From Actinomycetaceae bacterium (GTDB taxonomy: Bacteria; Actinomycetota; Actinomycetes; Actinomycetales; Actinomycetaceae): a stretch of DNA of 48,272 bases. The stretch covers positions 1-48,272 of the forward strand of contig JAQYTG010000009.1 of NCBI GenBank assembly GCA_028724905.1, read 5' to 3'. A program made the position numbers and the translations under genes. Positions 1-9,300 of the stretch are shown here, one piece after another; the stretch's first letter is position 1; every line of letters starts with the position of its first letter. The notes below the pieces were generated by a model. It was not told where the DNA came from. It ran no database searches and saw only the letters and a program-made list of their open reading frames with translations.

Positions 1-309
1 TCAGGCCGATACTGACCTGGGAAGGAATCACCTCGGAACATGTCTGTAATGAGTCACGTATTCACAACGGACAATCTTCTGATCAAGCCACCGACGTGGG
101 CCAGGCAGTATCGGCCACATCGTTCCTCACCGGACAAATCCCGGGAAAGACACAACACGTCAAACGCTTCACGAGTCACACTCAGGAACGATAACAGCCA
201 ACATCAATCCTGCCAGCCAGTCCCAAACCAGCCACCACAAGACTTACAAACGCTTCAATGCCATACCATGATGGTATCGGGATGATACCATCATGTCTAC
301 GGTATGGTC
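1..309. other. Gene-poor left edge with inverted repeats
   Basis: No convincing gene is seen. The short open frames are rich in Ser, Gln and Pro and lack a ribosome binding site. Positions 4-20 and 101-116 form an imperfect inverted repeat (GGCCGATACTG followed by ACCTGG, against CCAGGCAGTATCGGCC), with a single-base indel. A second, perfect hairpin lies just beyond the proC stop codon at 267-295. Confidence 0.5.
267..295 (-). terminator. Perfect 12-bp hairpin at the 3' end of proC
   Basis: CATGATGGTATC, a 5-base loop GGGAT, then GATACCATCATG form a perfect 12-bp stem 15 bases past the proC stop. Outer bases (CCATAC at 261-266 and GTATGG further out) extend the symmetry with a bulge. There is no T run on either strand, so this is either a U-less actinobacterial terminator or an RNA-stabilising hairpin. 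Confidence 0.45.
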
Positions 310-1128
310 TCATTCGTGGGAGAGTTCGCGGTCGCGGTCGATGCAGGCGCGGACGGCTGCCAGGGTAGCATTGCTAAAGCCGTTGCGCTCAGCGGCTATG
401 AGTCCGGCGATAGTTGTGCCTCCAGGAGAGGTAACGGTGTCGATGAGGGCCTGTGGGTGCACGCCCGCGTCGAGTTCGGTGAGGGCTAGCTGAGCGGCTC
501 CTAGCACACCTTGCGCAGCGCAGCGCAGTGAATCTGCTTTGCTCATGCCGTCCGCAAGCGCTCCCCGAGAGAGGGAGTCGATATACTGGAACGTCCATGC
601 GGGAGCTGAGCCAGCTATAGCGGTAAATGCTGAGAACTGTTTTTCGGGTAGTTCGATCACCTCGCCCACGGCAGCAAAGAGGCGTTCCACAGCCGTGAAT
701 TGATCATCCGAGATAGTTGTGCCGCGAGCGAGAGCCGTCATCCCCACCCCGATTTTAGCGGCGACGTTTGGCATCGCTCGCACAATAGCTTGGCCAGGAT
801 GGAGGTGGGATTCAAGAGCGCTGATCGGTATGCCGGCGGCAATGGAAACGATAGTGCTGCCAGCATCCCGAGCGGCATCTCGAATCTCGTCGAGCACAGC
901 ACCGATCCTCTGTGGCTTGACGGCGAGCACCACCACCCCAGCTCCCACGGCGGAGACGACATCGCTATTTCTGGTCTTGAAGTGAGCCCCGATCTGATCT
1001 GCTTGAGCGTACCCTGCATCAGCATTGCGGCGCGAGAAAAAGATCTGATTCGCAGGGACTGCTTCGCTCGTGATGGCGCCCTTCATAATGGCGCTTCCCA
1101 TTGACCCTGCACCGATAAAACCAATCAT
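310..1128 (-). CDS. proC: Pyrroline-5-carboxylate reductase
   Basis: The enzyme reduces 1-pyrroline-5-carboxylate to L-proline with NAD(P)H, the last step of proline synthesis, in the cytosol. The 272-aa protein has the family's full length. It opens with the Rossmann dinucleotide motif GFIGAGSMG at residues 3-11. VVLAVKPQ at about 66-73 is the conserved stretch after the third strand, and VRAMPNVAAKIGVGMTAL at about 116-133 is the ProC signature. The C-terminal dimerisation domain contains AGSAPAW and SPGGTT (about 232-237). The start ATG at 1128 is preceded by GAGAAGA. The gene stands alone on the minus strand, and no proA or proB is near. Confidence is high from the motifs. Confidence 0.95.
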   Translation of the reverse strand: MIGFIGAGSMGSAIMKGAITSEAVPANQIFFSRRNADAGYAQADQIGAHFKTRNSDVVSAVGAGVVVLAVKPQRIGAVLDEIRDAARDAGSTIVSIAAGIPISALESHLHPGQAIVRAMPNVAAKIGVGMTALARGTTISDDQFTAVERLFAAVGEVIELPEKQFSAFTAIAGSAPAWTFQYIDSLSRGALADGMSKADSLRCAAQGVLGAAQLALTELDAGVHPQALIDTVTSPGGTTIAGLIAAERNGFSNATLAAVRACIDRDRELSHE

Positions 1129-1466
1129 TTTCTTCTCGTTTCTGCCTTTTGTGCGCCGTATTTGCTGTGTTGCTGGTTTGTGCTGCTATTGCTTTGTTGT
1201 CTTGCTGCCACCACGTCTACGTTAGGTGCTTATGAGCCTCCTGTGCGAGGTTAGTTCACTTTCGCCTCAGGCTGCGCGTCTGGGGTAGCTGGATATTTCT
1301 GTGTGGTATCGCTTTGTCTAGTGATGCCACACTTAACGTGACTTTATTCAGCCTGATGTCGCTTCCTGATAACAAACATTAACCAATGGCGCACCGGTAA
1401 GTGCCTAACTGCTGCCGCGTGCCGCACACTGGCGTCACGCACTTCATTTGGTGTCACGCCAGTATT
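1129..1466. other. Intergenic region upstream of proC
   Basis: No gene is seen. Positions 1428-1463 form a hairpin (ACTGGCGT at 1428-1435 pairing with ACGCCAGT at 1456-1463, with further inner pairs). It lies directly after the stop of the small minus-strand reading frame at 1467-1601 and could be its terminator; a T-rich stretch (ATTTTATT) follows it on the plus strand. The promoter of proC should lie in the left part but no clear hexamers stand out. Confidence 0.4.
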
Positions 1467-1601
1467 TTATTCTCCTGCGGCAGCTTTTGCTTCTTCACGC
1501 TCTTGCATCCAACGGTAGATTACGGAGATGAGCGCGCCGGAGAGATTGTGCCAGATGGAGAAGATAGCTCCGTTGAATGTCCAGAACCAAGGGTTCAGCA
1601 C
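1467..1601 (-). CDS. Possible 44-aa membrane protein, or remnant of a larger permease
   Basis: A short frame starting at GTG 1601 with AGGAAA about 9 bases upstream. The product begins MLNPWFWTFNGAIF, carries one hydrophobic segment (about residues 5-30, rich in Trp and Phe) and ends in a charged, Ala-rich cytoplasmic tail (YRWMQEREEAKAAAGE). The composition is that of a real membrane protein C-terminus rather than random sequence. The frame stays open upstream to about 1674 without an ATG, so it may be the 3' end of a lost transporter instead of a complete small gene. I do not recognise the family. A hairpin directly after the stop codon supports a real gene end. Confidence 0.4.
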   Translation of the reverse strand: MLNPWFWTFNGAIFSIWHNLSGALISVIYRWMQEREEAKAAAGE

Positions 1602-1675
1602 ATCACTGGTTTTCCTGGGTGGCGTGTAGGTAAAATTAGGGAATGGTTTTGCGGAGCTAGGAGGGAGCGCGGGTT

Positions 1676-2047
1676 ATGAAGAAAGTGGCGTGGTGGACGC
1701 TTACCGTGTGCGTGTGGATCATTGTTTTCCCAGTGACGGCAGTCACCGGTGTGGCGTTGATGGTTAGCGGCGTGGTTGCTCCCATCGCAGGAATTGTGAA
1801 CCTTGTTGCGCGAGTGCTTGGCTTTGATCTGGATATCATTCAGCTTGGAACTATCCATCCTGGCCCGTGGCTTGGTCTGCTTCTTACCGTGGCTGTTGGC
1901 ATACTGCTTGTCGCATTAGGGTGGCTGCTATGGAAAGCAACTGTAACGATTCATCGCTGGCTGATGGGCATTAAGCCGCAGAGAACCCGCTTATCTTGCT
2001 CTTCATGCGGCAGTAGCTTGGCTATGCCCATGCAGCTCGTGCGCTAA
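1676..2047 (+). CDS. Small membrane protein with C-terminal CxxC motif
   Basis: The 123-aa product begins with a long hydrophobic segment at about residues 4-48, with a probable second membrane helix at about 60-86. A basic cytoplasmic tail follows (KATVTIHRWLMGIKPQRTR) and ends with SCSSCGSSL, a single CxxC pair near the C-terminus. AGGAGGGAG sits about 8 bases before ATG 1676, so the start is secure. I do not recognise the family. The CxxC could bind half a zinc site or a metal in a dimer, but this is inference. Four bases separate its stop from the hydrolase start, suggesting co-transcription. Confidence 0.6.
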   Translation: MKKVAWWTLTVCVWIIVFPVTAVTGVALMVSGVVAPIAGIVNLVARVLGFDLDIIQLGTIHPGPWLGLLLTVAVGILLVALGWLLWKATVTIHRWLMGIKPQRTRLSCSSCGSSLAMPMQLVR

Positions 2048-2051
2048 ATTT

Positions 2052-2702
2052 GTGCCCGACGTAGATAGTGTCGCTATGGAACCAGTCAATCTTTGTTTTC
2101 TCGGTGGGCTTGGCGATGGAGCTGACGCGTGGAGTGGCGTGCTCAATCAACTTCCACCGCACTGGCGCGTCACCGCACTTTCATTGAGTGACCTTTGTCC
2201 GCCCGAGCTTTTCTCTCTCGATTCCGCTGTGAATAGTTTAGAAGCTCATCTAGGTGAGGCATCGCGCCAAACCCACCTGGTTGGCCTATCGGCTGGAGCG
2301 ATGGTCGCCTTACGTTATGGGGCGAAGCATGAGGTTGCGTCGCTATTTCTTTCAGCCCCGCAAGTGCAGCCGCCTAAAACGTTGATAGCTATTCAAAACG
2401 CTGTTTTTCGCCTACTTCCTGCGCCCATATTTCAATCATCTGGAATATCGAAGCGGGGCGTGATGTGTGTGGCTCATGCCCTTGCAGGGGAAGACTTAGT
2501 GGCTGACGCAAAGCGCATAGCTGTATCTACTACTATTGTTTGTGGTAGTAAAGACAGAGCTAATCTGCAAGCGGCGCGCCTCACCCATCAGTTGATTTCA
2601 GGCTCTCAGTTGGCTTTCGTCGATGGAGCTAAGCACGAGTGGCACAAACAGTTACCAAAGCAATTCTCCTACAAACTCCGGCGCCACCTAGCTACTGTCT
2701 AA
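2052..2702 (+). CDS. Alpha/beta hydrolase
   Basis: A cytosolic 216-aa alpha/beta-hydrolase fold protein of unknown substrate. The nucleophile elbow is GLSAGA (serine near residue 80). The acid is probably the Asp in CGSKDRAN (about 168) and the base the His in DGAKHEWH (about 195), which completes a plausible Ser-Asp-His triad. The N-terminal FLGGLGDGADAW is the usual oxyanion-loop region after the first core strand. GTG 2052 is used here because it lies 4 bases after the preceding stop; ATG 2076 is an equally possible start and neither has a clear Shine-Dalgarno sequence. The lid region is short, as in small esterases or thioesterases. Confidence 0.75.
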   Translation: MPDVDSVAMEPVNLCFLGGLGDGADAWSGVLNQLPPHWRVTALSLSDLCPPELFSLDSAVNSLEAHLGEASRQTHLVGLSAGAMVALRYGAKHEVASLFLSAPQVQPPKTLIAIQNAVFRLLPAPIFQSSGISKRGVMCVAHALAGEDLVADAKRIAVSTTIVCGSKDRANLQAARLTHQLISGSQLAFVDGAKHEWHKQLPKQFSYKLRRHLATV

Positions 2703-2870
2703 GTATCCGATGGGGTTGCGCCGGTGGGATTTTGCGATGGTGGGCGTGCCCTATGGTGTGACGCCGATGGGCTTGCGGTGGTGGGTTAGGCCGGCGGAAC
2801 TTGCACCTATGGTTTATGCCGAGTGAACTCACCCCATCAACTGCGAGACGGTAGTTGGCGGTGTGGCAAA

Positions 2871-2983
2871 GTTGCTGTGTGAATCTGCAACGTCCTTGAG
2901 ATTCCGAGGGCCAAGGCACGCTCGCTGGCGACAGCATCCCCGTTGGCGTTGCTGTGTGAATCTGCAACGTCCTTGAGATTCCG
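2871..2983 (+). repeat. Exact 36-bp direct repeat pair around a 41-bp unique segment (CRISPR-like)
   Basis: The 36-bp units at 2871-2906 and 2948-2983 are identical and their identity ends exactly at both edges. Each starts GTTGCTGTGTGAATC and ends CTTGAGATTCCG. Within each unit GTTGC and GCAAC can pair. The 41 bases between them are unrelated to the unit. Thirty-six bases is a standard repeat length for type II, III and V CRISPR arrays, but two units is too few for a firm call, 41 bp is long for a spacer, and there are no cas genes in the window. It could be an orphan mini-array, an eroded array, or an ordinary duplication like others here. Confidence 0.6.
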
Positions 2984-3120
2984 TGCGTCTTTTAAAAATC
3001 AAGTGTTGCAACTAGATTCTGTTCATTTTGTGACGCGAGGCACAAGCCACGCCCCTAATACTCCCGACGAGCCTGGCACATTTGTGAACGCGTCCCATAA
3101 GCCACACCCTGATACTCCTA

Positions 3121-3156
3121 CAACACCTGACGTCCCCTTCCAAACATCAGGTGTTG
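3121..3156. other. Perfect 10-bp inverted repeat
   Basis: CAACACCTGA at 3121-3130 and TCAGGTGTTG at 3147-3156 form a perfect 10-bp stem with a 16-base loop. No T run follows. It could be a protein-binding operator or a U-less terminator; no adjacent gene explains it. Confidence 0.4.
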
Positions 3157-3217
3157 CAACGATCCCTAGAATCCGCGCTGTGATCCAGACGTTGCGTTCT
3201 TCCGCTCACGTGGATCT

Positions 3218-3469
3218 TTGCTATCTCCTGACATCAATGCGCTCACCCAGCAGGCCGGACTCGTCTGCCATTTTTTGCAGTGTTCAGATCCGGCTGAGTG
3301 GCTTGACGCCGAAGAGAAAAGACAGGTGCAGATCTGGACAGGGCAGAGCCAGAGCCTTCCAATACGCCAAATTGGCCGGTATGCCTACCGTATCGGAGAG
3401 CGTGACGTCGATTTTGATCGCCATCTCAATCCGAAAGATAGGATATCGGATCGGTTACTTGTGAAGTGA
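3218..3469 (+). pseudogene. Unrecognised reading frame, possibly a gene remnant
   Basis: An 83-aa frame starting at a TTG without a ribosome binding site. Its composition (for example AEEKRQVQIWTG and RQIGRYAYRIGERDVDFD) looks more protein-like than the other frames in this gap, with mixed charged and aromatic residues. It could be the C-terminal remnant of a lost gene. I cannot name a family, and chance is a real alternative. Confidence 0.2.
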
Positions 3470-3489
3470 GAATCTGAACCTGCCGTTCG

Positions 3490-6393
3490 TCAGCGGGTGG
3501 GGACAGGGATCCCGTTGCGTCTGCGGCTGGCCGCCTCCTGAGTCTTGAACTGATTGAAGCGGGGCAGGAATTTCTCCCAGTCAATCGCGTGCGCGTCAAT
3601 TTCTGGGCCGTCGATGCAGGCGTGTTTGCGCACTAGTTTGCCATCTTCCATCACCGGCACCATGCACGCTCCGCACATACCTGTCGCATCCACCATGATT
3701 GAGTTGAGTGACGCCACAGTGGGTACCCCGTAGCTCTGGGTGAGCTTCGAGACAGCTTTCATCATCATCGGTGGGCCGATTGTGGTCACTTCTACGACTT
3801 CTCTTCCGTCACCACGCCCATTTTTGAGCATATCCTCAAGTGGTGTCGTCACGAATCCTTTGATCCCAAAAGATCCGTCGTCGCTCGTGAGCACCACATC
3901 GAGAAGATCGCCAAATTCTGCTTTAAGCGCGTCCACTCGCTCCGAGGGATCCCCGATCCAGAACTGCAAATCTTTCGTGCGGAAGCCCGAAATGAGCGTC
4001 ACGTGGTTGCCCCGCAGCAAATGTTCACGGGCAATCGGATACACTGGCGGTAATCCCACACCTCCGGCAGTAAAGACGACGGTCTGCGTCTGCGGATCGA
4101 ATTTCTTCACCTCAGATGGCAAACCCAGCGGGCCGGCCACACCCACAAATGCGTCGCCCACCTCCATCTCATTGATCTTCTGAGTACTCGTTCCCATCGC
4201 TTGTGTGACGAGCGTGATTGTGCCGGCTACACGGTCGAAATCGGCGATCGTCAGCGGAATGAGTTCGCCTTTCTCCCATGCCAGCACCCGCACAAATTGG
4301 CCGGCCTGAGCAGCTTGCGCAACCATCGGCGCATACACGTCCATCTCGGTGATGCTCGGCGTCAAGAACCGCTTGGCCAGTATTCGGTAGCTGGCCTCAG
4401 CTTTGCGCGTGTAAGCCAGAGCAGATCCCACCCGCTGCACCACTTCCTCAGGGCTCAGCCGGCTCGCTTCCTGGCGCATTTGATGTGCTGCTGCCTGGCC
4501 ATCTCCCGCAGCCTTGATGGCGGTAGAACCGCCGCGAGCTGCATCCCCGCCGGAGTAGATATTGTCTAGATTCGTAGCCTGAGAGTGGATTGCCCCGTTG
4601 GCACTGCCTGCTCCGGCACCGCTACCGGCGCTGGCAAGCGTGGATGTGGGAGCCACATCCACGCTGGGAACGGCTTCCCCGCCGAGCGCATCGGCACCCA
4701 CCTTGATCGGTCCCCACGCCTGCACGGCCAGGTCTGGCTGCGAATCGCGGATGATCGGATTAGAGCTGTTGCCGAGCGCCATAATGACGAGATCTGCATC
4801 CATGTGCAGATGTTCGCCGGTCTTCACCGGACGCCGACGTCCAGAGGCATCTGGCTCACCGAGTTCCATGACGTCCACAGTGGCACCAGTGACGAAACCT
4901 CGCTCGTCGCCGTGGAATTCGCTCGGGGAGCGAAGCGGAGCCACCACGATACCCTCTTCCAATGCGTGGTGTAGCTCCTCCACACGCGCTGGCATCTCAG
5001 CTTGAGTACGCCGATAGACAATCGTGACGTTGCCGCCTAGACGGCGTGCGCTTCGAGCCGCATCCATAGCAGTATTGCCGCCGCCAATAATCAGCACCTC
5101 TTTGCCATAAACCTCCGGCAGGGGAGTCTCATAATCAGGTTTTGCTGCGCCCATGAGGTTAATGCGGGTGAGAAACTCGTTTGCGCTCATGACGCCATTG
5201 AGATGCTCGCCAGGTACATTCATAAAACGCGGTAAACCCGCACCGGTGCCCACGAAAATTTTCCAGAAACCGGCTGCTTTCAAGTCGTCGAGCGTGGCAG
5301 TTTTCCCTACCACGAAGTTTTTCACAAACTTTCCACCCAGCAGCTCGATCTTCGTCACCACGTCGTCCACCAACTCATTTGGCAGACGGAACTCGGGGAT
5401 GCCGTATTTAAGCACTCCGCCGAGCGTGTGAAAAGCCTCAAACACGGTGACGGGGAAACCGTCGTTGGCCAGCAAGAAAGCGTTGATCAGACCCGCAGGA
5501 CCTGAGCCGACGATGGCAATAGGAGGTTTCTTAGCTTCATCCCAGGGGTTAGGCCGGCAACTGTAGCGGGCGAACATTCCCTCAGGATCTGTCACTTTTT
5601 CTCGCTGCGGTAAGAACCATTCCAGCTGACCAATTTCCATCGGATGCTTTTTGTGGACGCACACCCCTTGGCACTGCAGTTCCTGTGGGCATACCCGCCC
5701 CGTCACGTTCGGCAGTGGATTAGAGCTCTCTACGATGCGTAGCGCCTCCATGAATTTGCCCTCAGCCAGAGCTTCCATCATGTCGGGAACGCGGATCTGC
5801 ACCGGACAGCCGCCCCACTTCTTCCGCTCCCGCAGTTCCCCGAGTTGGCATGGACGGTCTGCGCAGTACTTGTCGCGCAGAGCCTCAAGCCATACGAACA
5901 GATCTACCTCGCGCTGGCTGTATCCTTGGCTGAGATAGCCAAGATAACCCTGCGTGACGAGTTCGAAATCGTTTTTGCGTACTTCGGCAGGGCGAACATA
6001 CGGTGGCAGGCCGTTGCCCATCGGCCAGTTTTCGCTCAAACCATCAAACATCGGATAACGATCTTTGAGGTGAGCGAGTGCACGAATAAATATACGTTTC
6101 TTGGCCAGGGGGAGATCCCAGATGAAACGCATCATCAGCCGGCCGACAGCGTCTTCGCGCAGCAGTAGATTCCACAGCGTATGGATGAGCTCACTGGAAA
6201 GATCCCCAGAGTCGAATCCGGCGTGCAGCTGGCCGAGCCCCTCAGCCATAAAGAAACTGCGAAAACTCTCAGGGTTGGCATCGAGCCGGCGCTTGAGGAT
6301 CGTCCACATCACTGAATCGGCGGTCTCATTCGACGAGGTCCCTGCCACTATCGCCTGCGGTTGTGCCGCCGCTGCGGCTACTGGCGCGCTCAT
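3490..6393 (-). CDS. Fused NfnB/NfnA-like NADPH:ferredoxin oxidoreductase (GltD-type flavoprotein plus FNR-type subunit)
   Basis: The 967-aa protein joins two polypeptides that are usually separate. After an extra N-terminal region (about 1-175) comes a GltD/dihydropyrimidine-dehydrogenase-type Fe-S domain (about 180-285; cysteines in NVTGRVCPQELQCQGVC). FAD- and NAD(P)-binding Rossmann motifs follow, GSGPAG near 296 and GGGNTA near 438, with an Ala/Gly/Ser-rich insert near 570-600. From about 665 a ferredoxin-NADP reductase-like module runs to DATGMCGACM and HACIDGPE, the [2Fe-2S] ligands. An Asp in place of the first Cys matches Thermotoga NfnA. The known Nfn enzyme exchanges electrons among NADH, ferredoxin and NADPH. 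It overlaps nifJ by 4 bp, so it probably handles ferredoxin reduced by PFOR. A sulfide dehydrogenase (SudAB) role is an alternative. Confidence 0.85.
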   Translation of the reverse strand: MSAPVAAAAAQPQAIVAGTSSNETADSVMWTILKRRLDANPESFRSFFMAEGLGQLHAGFDSGDLSSELIHTLWNLLLREDAVGRLMMRFIWDLPLAKKRIFIRALAHLKDRYPMFDGLSENWPMGNGLPPYVRPAEVRKNDFELVTQGYLGYLSQGYSQREVDLFVWLEALRDKYCADRPCQLGELRERKKWGGCPVQIRVPDMMEALAEGKFMEALRIVESSNPLPNVTGRVCPQELQCQGVCVHKKHPMEIGQLEWFLPQREKVTDPEGMFARYSCRPNPWDEAKKPPIAIVGSGPAGLINAFLLANDGFPVTVFEAFHTLGGVLKYGIPEFRLPNELVDDVVTKIELLGGKFVKNFVVGKTATLDDLKAAGFWKIFVGTGAGLPRFMNVPGEHLNGVMSANEFLTRINLMGAAKPDYETPLPEVYGKEVLIIGGGNTAMDAARSARRLGGNVTIVYRRTQAEMPARVEELHHALEEGIVVAPLRSPSEFHGDERGFVTGATVDVMELGEPDASGRRRPVKTGEHLHMDADLVIMALGNSSNPIIRDSQPDLAVQAWGPIKVGADALGGEAVPSVDVAPTSTLASAGSGAGAGSANGAIHSQATNLDNIYSGGDAARGGSTAIKAAGDGQAAAHQMRQEASRLSPEEVVQRVGSALAYTRKAEASYRILAKRFLTPSITEMDVYAPMVAQAAQAGQFVRVLAWEKGELIPLTIADFDRVAGTITLVTQAMGTSTQKINEMEVGDAFVGVAGPLGLPSEVKKFDPQTQTVVFTAGGVGLPPVYPIAREHLLRGNHVTLISGFRTKDLQFWIGDPSERVDALKAEFGDLLDVVLTSDDGSFGIKGFVTTPLEDMLKNGRGDGREVVEVTTIGPPMMMKAVSKLTQSYGVPTVASLNSIMVDATGMCGACMVPVMEDGKLVRKHACIDGPEIDAHAIDWEKFLPRFNQFKTQEAASRRRNGIPVPTR

Positions 6394-9300
6394 TTGATGA
6401 TCTCCGCATCGCAGTTGGCAATCACGTGGGCAATACGGGCGCGTAGCTCGCCCGTCACCGTCACGCTGTCGAGTGAGCCAGGAATGAGAGTGGCCACCTG
6501 AGTGGGCTGCCCGTCAATCACCTCAGTGCTCTGCTGGAAAAACTCCGGAATCTCCTGGTAGCAGGTCTTGCAATCCGTGCACTGTGGCATAGTAGCTGGA
6601 TCGTAGAAGAACGGGGCTGATCCGTGAGCACCTGGCTCAGCCTCACCTCCTGCTGCTCCAGAAGAGCCATCTGCGCTAGAAGATTCGTCGCTGCCCGAAC
6701 TGCCGGTGCCACCGGAGAAAGAGCCAAAGCCAGACGGAAGCGGTGTGGAGGCTGAACCAGTGGCGGCTACTTCAGCCATCGCCTGCGCTATCTGATCAAT
6801 GATGGCATCTTGATCTTTCTGAGCCTGAACGAGTTTAGCTTTGAGGTCGGCCTTGAGGTCGCCGTTCTCCTTGCGTAGCTCTTTCAGGTTCTGACCAGCT
6901 AGATACTGTAATAAATGCCAGTATTCGCGGCACTGCTCGGTGAGTGCCACCATCGAAGCAGACACCGTTCTCTTGATGAGTCTGCCAGCTTTGTCGGTGC
7001 TGTAGACAAATGGTGTGCGGCCAGCCCGCTCCGCTGGAGCAATGTCTACATACTGAGCTATCGGCGTGGGCGCGGGAGCATCAGGAGCCAGCTTGGAGAA
7101 GTGCTTGCGGAAACGGTTCTCACTGGCAGCGAAATCAGCGGGAGTGTAGGGGATCTCCATGATCTGAGTGCCGCCGTCGCCATCCACGTACGCGAGTTTG
7201 ATCGTACTCCAGGTATCGTGCGGATTCGGATTGCCGTCGATAATGAATTGATCGGCAAAATCGTCGTGCTCGGGTTCGTGCACAAACAGCGGGCTGATGC
7301 GGGCTTTCACCGCCAAGCGTGAATGTTCAGCGGCTTCGTCGTCACCAATACCGTGTTCTGGCTGGCATGGTGTGTACACGTCAATCACGGCTGGATAATC
7401 CGTCTGTTCCAGTGCTCCTGCCACATTTTTCAAGAAATGCGCCTGATAAGAGGTGGACGTGGAGATCACTAGCACATTCGGGTGCATCGCCGCCAGCAGG
7501 CCGAGCTCTTTGCGCTGCTCATGCTTGCCGTGGTGGAACTTGCCGAAGCGGGAAAGATCAGAATCTTGCCCTTCGAGTGACGCCGTGGACGTCTGCCCGC
7601 CGGTGTTGGAGTAGGCTCCGGTGTTTAAGACCAGCACTTTCAGCGGAGTACCGCTGGTGAGAATTCGAGAGAGGGCACCAAAGCCAATATCGTAGGTAGC
7701 GCCATCGCCGCCGATAGTCATCACTGCGGGCATCAGAGAAAGCTCACGTTCGGTGAAATGCTGCCATTCGGGTGGGTCGGTGGGGATATCTTTGCCCCGC
7801 TTGCCGCTCAGAATTGCGCGCGCCTGACGCATCGCCAGGACGTCGGAGGCGAGGTCTGCGGCCAGCCCCTCAAAGATGCCTTTGGCCAGCGGCTGTGCAT
7901 CCTGGAATAGGCTATTCACCCACGGTTCTTGATAGGCATTAAATGGTGCTGTGGAAGCGTACACCGAGGAGCAGCCGGTGGAGTTAGCCACCACCGTGCC
8001 GGCAGGGCCAGATCTTCCCGCGGGGCCTTCATAGCGATAGAGGCGTGCTTCTAGCTGTGCTGTAACGCTCGCCAGCAGATCGCTCAGCTCGCCGTCTTTC
8101 TCACTGCCCTCAACGCTGCCAGCGGCGGCCATCGCATTGAGTCCATCGACGAGTTCGCTCAGTTCTTTCCGATGGCGGGCGATGCGTTCGGTGTTGATCT
8201 CGTTGGCGAGTGCCATCGTCTGCCGGATCGCCGTCACCTCACCGCAGCCGCGGCAAGCGCCATGCCCGCCGATGGTGGCGTAATAGTTGCGGTGGTTGAG
8301 GAAGATGCGTTTCAGGTCGAGGCTCGGCCCGCCGTGAGGATCGCTAAATTCGGCGGGCGTATTGGGTAGCTTTGCTAGGAAAGCAAAGCGCTCTTCAGCC
8401 TGCTCCAGCACTTCACGGGTCTGGGCAGTGGCAACGAGTGCATTCGGGCCGCACACGCTGACGCACTCAAGGCAGCCAGTGCACTTCCACGGGTCGATAG
8501 TGGCGCTGAAAAGAGCACCCGTGCCGGCTTTCTGTTTCTCTGCCGCATCGAAGAACGGCCGTGTGCGAGAGGTGGGGTAGGCACGCAATACGTCGGCGAT
8601 AGCTGCGCTGGCTGGCTCGGGCACTCCCGCAGCCGTCGCCGCATCGGCGAAGACATCGGCGATGTCTGGGCGGTTTTTGCCTTTCTGGGCGTGCAGCTGT
8701 GCGCGCATAGCCTCGCCCACGGCGTGCAGTTGGCTGACTGCTGGTGACGCCACCTCGCCGGCCTCTTTCGCTGCCGTCTCTAGCAAAGTGTCGATAGTGA
8801 AAACCGTATTGGGGATGGCGGCATCAGGGCAGACCAGTGCGCACTCCATACAGCCGGTGCATAGATTCGATTCAAACACCGGAATTTGGCGGCGGAAGAG
8901 GCCTTTGTCTTTGGCGGCTGCCGAGGCCGGCGGCAGGAAATATCCAGCTCCTGGATACACTGGTGATTCCGAAATGGTGCCGTTGGCAAAAGGCTCGGCC
9001 ATCGTCGTGTGGAAGTAGCCTCGATCGAAGAGGCCTTGCGTGAGTGCGCAGCCGCTCTGGCGGGTGGCCATATCCTCAGAAATGCTCAGGTCTAATGCAG
9101 GGTGTGAGCGCGGAGCGTGCTCTGAGCCGGCCGCTGCGGCCGCGGCGTCCAGCGCCTCATAATCCACAGGCATGGCCTCCATCGCGCCTTGCTCGACCAC
9201 AGCCATATTGGCTTCTACGATGCCTAGGCCTTTCATGCCAAACTTCTTTTCGAGCTGGCGGTGGACGCGCTCTAGCAGTGCGCCGATATTTGCGCCCGAA

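Larger units (their letters stand above)
2703..3489. other. 787-bp gene-poor region with several repeats
   Basis: No secure gene is seen. The stretch holds a 36-bp exact direct repeat pair (2871-2983), a hairpin (3121-3156), and a partly decayed direct repeat, AAGCCACGCCCCTAATACTCC near 3052 against AAGCCACACCCTGATACTCC near 3100. An unrecognised reading frame lies at 3218-3469. TGTTGCAAC followed by a degenerate AGATTC-type sequence also occurs near 3004 and 3152, resembling the middle of the 36-bp repeat. Confidence 0.5.
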
